60,000 nucleotides of DNA from Cristatella mucedo (taxonomy: Eukaryota; Bryozoa; Phylactolaemata; Cristatellidae), in NCBI GenBank assembly GCA_009760855.2, contig WPIO01000072.1, positions 350,001-410,000 of the forward strand. Reading direction: 5' to 3'. The notes under the pieces were generated by a model. The model had not been told where the DNA came from, searched no databases, and was given only the letters and a program-made list of their open reading frames with translations. How positions within the stretch are numbered: position 1 is the stretch's first letter; each line of letters starts with the position of its first letter. A program made the translations under genes and the position numbers. This document shows positions 34,290-60,000 of the stretch, one piece after another.

Positions 34290-35215
34290 TTCTAGATCTT
34301 GTGATCACCAAGGAGTTTTGCACCAGCTGTAAGAGCCTGATTGCACATGCCGGTAGACCAGCAAGCAGTGAGCAGCCAAAGTCAAGGCAGGATGTCACAA
34401 ATGCATGGACTAATTTAGACGTGGTATCCTTATCTAAACAAGCCCGAATTTTAGCAATGTCATGTAGCTGAAAGTAGGCAGATTTGATTGTGGAGCTGAT
34501 GTGGTCGTCCAACAAAAGGTCACCTTGGAACAAGACACCTAGACTTCGTGCAGATTCAACAAGAGATATGCTAGCAGAGCCAATTTTGAGCATTAGCATT
34601 TCCAATATCTGAATCACTTTTTGGTTTGCCATAACTAGTAAGTTAGTTTTATCATCATTAAATATATGAAAATTTGCTGCTATCCATGTGAGGATGTCAT
34701 CAATACATGCAGCAAGGGAGTTGAGAGAATCTGACGTGCTCGAAAGCTGGGATGGATCAAAGCAAAGGTGCAACTACGTGTCATCCGCATAGAAGTGAAA
34801 GCCTTACTAGACAACAGCCAGTTTAGTGGCTGGCGTCAAGCTTCGGCCGTCGGCGGCAGCGGTCAGAGGTGCAAACTCGTCGAGCGTGTCAAGCTAGTGT
34901 CGTGTTGCAGCCTTCTACGATCGGTGATTATTCGGTGAGAAAGTTGAGCAGCCGGCCGACGAAGAGGCCATTTTGCTCTCACGTCGCCCGACTGGAAGCT
35001 GCTCGTTTAGCAAGCGATTTTAGATGCGAACGCTTGCACATGCTGCTGCTGGTGCTGCTGCTGCACCGTGCGTGAGATCGTCGTTGGTTGTGCTAGATTG
35101 TGCTAGGCAATCACACCGGTAGGTGGGAGACTATAAACTGTGAAAAGAACAGGACTTAGCACGAAGCCCTGAGGTACACCATATTTCAGAGGCACTCTAC
35201 GATTATCGTGTCCAT
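34290..35215 (-). mobile_element. L2-type LINE fragment, interrupted
   Basis: A minus-strand ORF2 RT piece with an open stretch at 34264-34773 ('[17 protein letters not shown]', 'SARSLGVLFQGDLLLDDH'). It continues at about 35094-35215 with the upstream RT portion ('YGVPQGF'-like region in reverse). An unrelated GC-rich insert of about 288 bases at 34806-35093 separates the two parts. Both ends of the LINE are missing. Confidence 0.7.
34806..35093. other. Unidentified GC-rich insert within an L2 copy
   Basis: Continuity of the L2 consensus on both sides ('gaagtgaaagcct' / 'agattgtgctaggcaatcac') shows that about 288 bases were inserted. The insert is GC-richer, contains a CTG-type run 'catgctgctgctggtgctg', and has no recognised family, no clear terminal repeats and at best a 2-3 base duplication. 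Confidence 0.5.
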
Positions 35216-35507
35216 CTACCACAACTAGAGGTTAAACTTCGTGTGGAACGCTGATCAGCCAAGTTGTAATCATTCACCATCGGAAAATAATCATTTTCAC
35301 TGTAGCAGTAAGCAATACCCGACGGAGTCTAAGTGTACCCCTTTGTGACCATACATACTCAGAAACTTTCCTATGATATCGGACCTACTCCTAATCTGCT
35401 TTCGCATATCATCTGCATCAGTTGCTCAAGGTCTTTGTCATCTTGCGTGTGCACCATATCCACCGAAGCACCTGCACCGTCTTCAACCCTACTCTGATAG
35501 TTTAGAG

Positions 35508-35695
35508 CACTGGTTTGCAACCGGTGGGTCGCGATCCCTTTGGGGGTCGAACGACCCTTTCACAGGGGTCGCCTAAGACCATCGGAAAACACGCGCATTT
35601 CCACATCTTGCACACAGGAATTTTATGGTTGGGATCACCACAAGATGACGAACTGTATTACAGGGTCGTGGCATTAGGAAGGTTGAGAATCACTG
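35508..35695 (-). mobile_element. Non-autonomous hAT element closely resembling SPIN (Space Invaders)
   Basis: A 188-base element. The left end 'cactggtttgcaaccggtgg' and right end 'aggttgagaatcactg' form imperfect inverted repeats (11 of 15 match). The left arm holds 'gggtcgcgatccctttgg', 'gggtcgaacgaccctttc' and 'acaggggtcgcctaagac'; the right arm holds 'attttatggttgggatcacc' and 'gtggcattaggaagg'. From memory these match the termini of SPIN, a hAT family spread horizontally among vertebrates and some invertebrates. Flanking 8-mers gtttagag/gcacagag agree at 5 of 8. It has no transposase. Confidence 0.8.
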
Positions 35696-35699
35696 GCAC

Positions 35700-36800
35700 A
35701 GAGCGAAACCTTGACCCCTTTCATTAGTGGCAGAATATTTGGGCTAAACGGTGCAGGGTCTACGACGACTCAAGTCTGTCCGCATTGTCATGTCACGCTC
35801 CAGCTCTTTCTGGTGTCTCATAATTATATCATACTTCTAGTTTCCAATCCACCAACAAGTTGTCCCTCTGGGTGCTGCTGAAGCTCACGAAGCCACTTCA
35901 GGCCTGAATGGTCGTGAAGCGAGTCGTGAAGCGAGCCTCATACATCATGGAAATTGTACCAGCTTTTGTGATGGCTAACAATTCCTTCCTCTTCGCACAA
36001 TAATTTCTCTCTAAACTACGTATTACCTTACTTACAGAAGATTACTCGGTGATCCTAGTGACAGTTCCATTAAAATATTGTCCTGCTCGTACTTTGAATC
36101 GATAGAAAAAGTCACTGTGAGTACCGCGGACAGAGCAAAGCCGTGAAGCTAAGGCTGATTACTGCTTGCTTTTTTAGATAGCTGCCCGCAGCTGCTTTCT
36201 TAGAGTCCCTTACTGAGAATTAACTCAACGTGGTTTATTTTGTGAGAGGGTCGATTGCAGGCCACAACGATTTTACCTGCTATCTCATCAGTTCAGGTGA
36301 GGCTGGAAGAGGCGGGTGGGTTGCACCATTTTAGGGAAGGATAACTGGTCGCACCAAATCCGCTCTTATAGCACTGAATCTTAGAATGTGTACACATTTT
36401 AAATCACTTATTTATTATATATAACGCAAACATATATTCAAACCCATTCATGTATGCGATTGTCAAGTATTCAGCTGCGTACGCTCGCGAATGCAGTTAT
36501 TCATTGTCGTCAGGTGCTGCATTCGGGCTGGTCCGCTTGAACTCTTGCGTAGCCAGCGCGTGCAAACGATGCAGCTTGGACAGAAGAGTGTATTCACCAG
36601 GTATTATACAGGTACGCCTCTGAAAGAGAAGCAATATCTTAGTTTGAGTTGTACCGCCCGCCATCTCAGCAGGATCACGTGATCAAGTGATCTCGCGTCA
36701 CGCCTCACTCGGCTTCGCTCGTGTGGTGGAGGCTGCGCTGCTGGTCGCCTTCTCCTCTGCATGTCTCGTGCTCCGCAGTCAGCACGAGACTGACCCGCGA
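35700..36800. other. No gene seen
   Basis: Short open frames without domain similarity. It lies downstream of the 3' end of the coiled-coil gene, whose polyadenylation region should fall within 36000-36800. I see no unambiguous poly(A) signal. Confidence 0.35.
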
Positions 36801-36804
36801 GGGC

Positions 36805-58912
<22,108 letters not shown>

Positions 58913-59404
58913 CTGAAAGGAATAGAATAAGCGCCGTCCGCATGGTGACTGCTGACTTGGGCGGTACTATTCGCCCCACCACCTCTCGGCACTGGCTGCA
59001 CAATGCTATCGACAACGCGCATGCCCGGCGCGATCTGCACCGACGCCGAACAGATTTGCCGCCAATTTCGCTCGCCGAGAGTTTCGCAGACGTCTCAACG
59101 GTCAACTGTGTCCGAAAACGAAGCGCTTGGAGCGACTGCACGTGAGCGCATTTAGCCTTTGGGTGAAGTGGCTTGAGTGAGACGGCAGGGGCGGCGTCGG
59201 CGTCGTAACGAATGCGCCCAGAGAGGCGAGCTCGCGGAACGCCTGAGAGCTACCCGCAGTGCCACCTAACAGCGCCGACGCCTGAGAGCCGAGCTCCGTA
59301 CGAGCAGCGACTGCCGAAGCGGTTCGAGTGAGAAGGGCGAAAAGTCCGACGAAGCTAGCTGACTGAACTCCGAGCCATTTCCGGTGGGGGAGACAAATCA
59401 ACTA

Positions 59405-59835
59405 AAGCCGCTGGTTCGAGACAGTCTTTCCACGACGATTCGGTGATTTACAGGCGTCGGTGCCTTTGCCATTAGTTTATATGCTTCCATAACCAGGAAC
59501 TCACACGATTGACATCATGACATCCCCTGACTTGACGACCTTTTAAAAGAAGTTTAAAACGACCTTTATAGCACAGTATGTCGTGGGTCCTTGTGATTCA
59601 TCCTTTGTGTGCTTATGCGTGGTGACACTGTGTATGCTACCACTAACCATATTTTACATGTTGACACTGCATTTGAAATGTATTTGTCATCTCTAACCAT
59701 TTTATGGTTATTGAAATTGTGCATGTTACCACAAATCACTTGATCATGCTTCCTTTATAGCATACGCAAAGTGCCTAAGAAGAGATTCAATTCTCTGAGG
59801 GCGCCATAAACATTTATTATTATTGTTACTATAAT
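59405..59835 (+). mobile_element. L2-type LINE 3' fragment
   Basis: A decayed ORF2 C-terminal segment (around 59440-59580), then 3' UTR with 'ttctctgagggcgcc' and a TTATTATTGTTA tail. It lies at the edge of the GC-rich block. Confidence 0.7.
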
Positions 59836-60000
59836 TATTGTCGCCGAAAATGGTCGTGCGAGTTGCTATGAGCCGCGACTGTTGTTGCCGGCGGTCCAAG
59901 AGACAGTCGGATGCTAGGAAGTGACGTCAGGGGAGCGCTCGACTCGCCTCGACGTCTCGAACCTTCTGTACCTAGCGTTACCATCTTTTTATTTTTAAGC

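Overview
This is invertebrate-like metazoan nuclear DNA of undetermined species. Genes are split by GT-AG introns. Two tRNA-derived SINE families, an L2/CR1-type LINE family and a second LINE family are scattered throughout, with long microsatellites. No rRNA, tRNA gene, CRISPR array or bacterial operon is visible. Most long open frames are LINE reverse transcriptase, microsatellite read-through or shadows. Real genes were found by matching splice sites and reading phase against recognised families.

Three host genes are supported. (1) 6624-10159 (+): a sterol delta-14 reductase / lamin B receptor type membrane enzyme in seven phase-consistent exons, with the N-terminal exon(s) not found. (2) 10632-20306 (-): a complete six-exon steroid 5-alpha-reductase, convergent with the first; its stop codon lies about 470 bases from the neighbour's. 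(3) 36805-58912 (-): an eight-exon coiled-coil protein of at least 520 residues that I do not recognise by function. Its large introns carry several LINE copies. A GC-rich block at 57.96-59.4 kb is the likely 5' region of this gene.

From 21446 to about 31386 the composition turns sharply AT-rich. This block is a decayed endogenous DNA virus or Polinton/adintovirus-like element. Its rightward half holds a broken protein-primed type B DNA polymerase and several small ORFs, two of them intact. Its leftward half encodes two proteins with repeats resembling phage tail fibres. A younger L2 copy is inserted inside one of the fibre-like genes. I see no integrase, packaging ATPase or major capsid gene, and the left edge cuts into an open frame, so the element is incomplete.

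Other notable items: a short non-autonomous hAT element at 35508-35695 that closely resembles the horizontally transferred SPIN (Space Invaders) family; a hAT-like terminus at 20899 next to the viral block; a SINE family whose 3' end copies the L2 tail; nested and head-to-head LINE insertions; and a (TATC)n tract of more than 200 bases. The stretches between these features show no coding signal I can defend.
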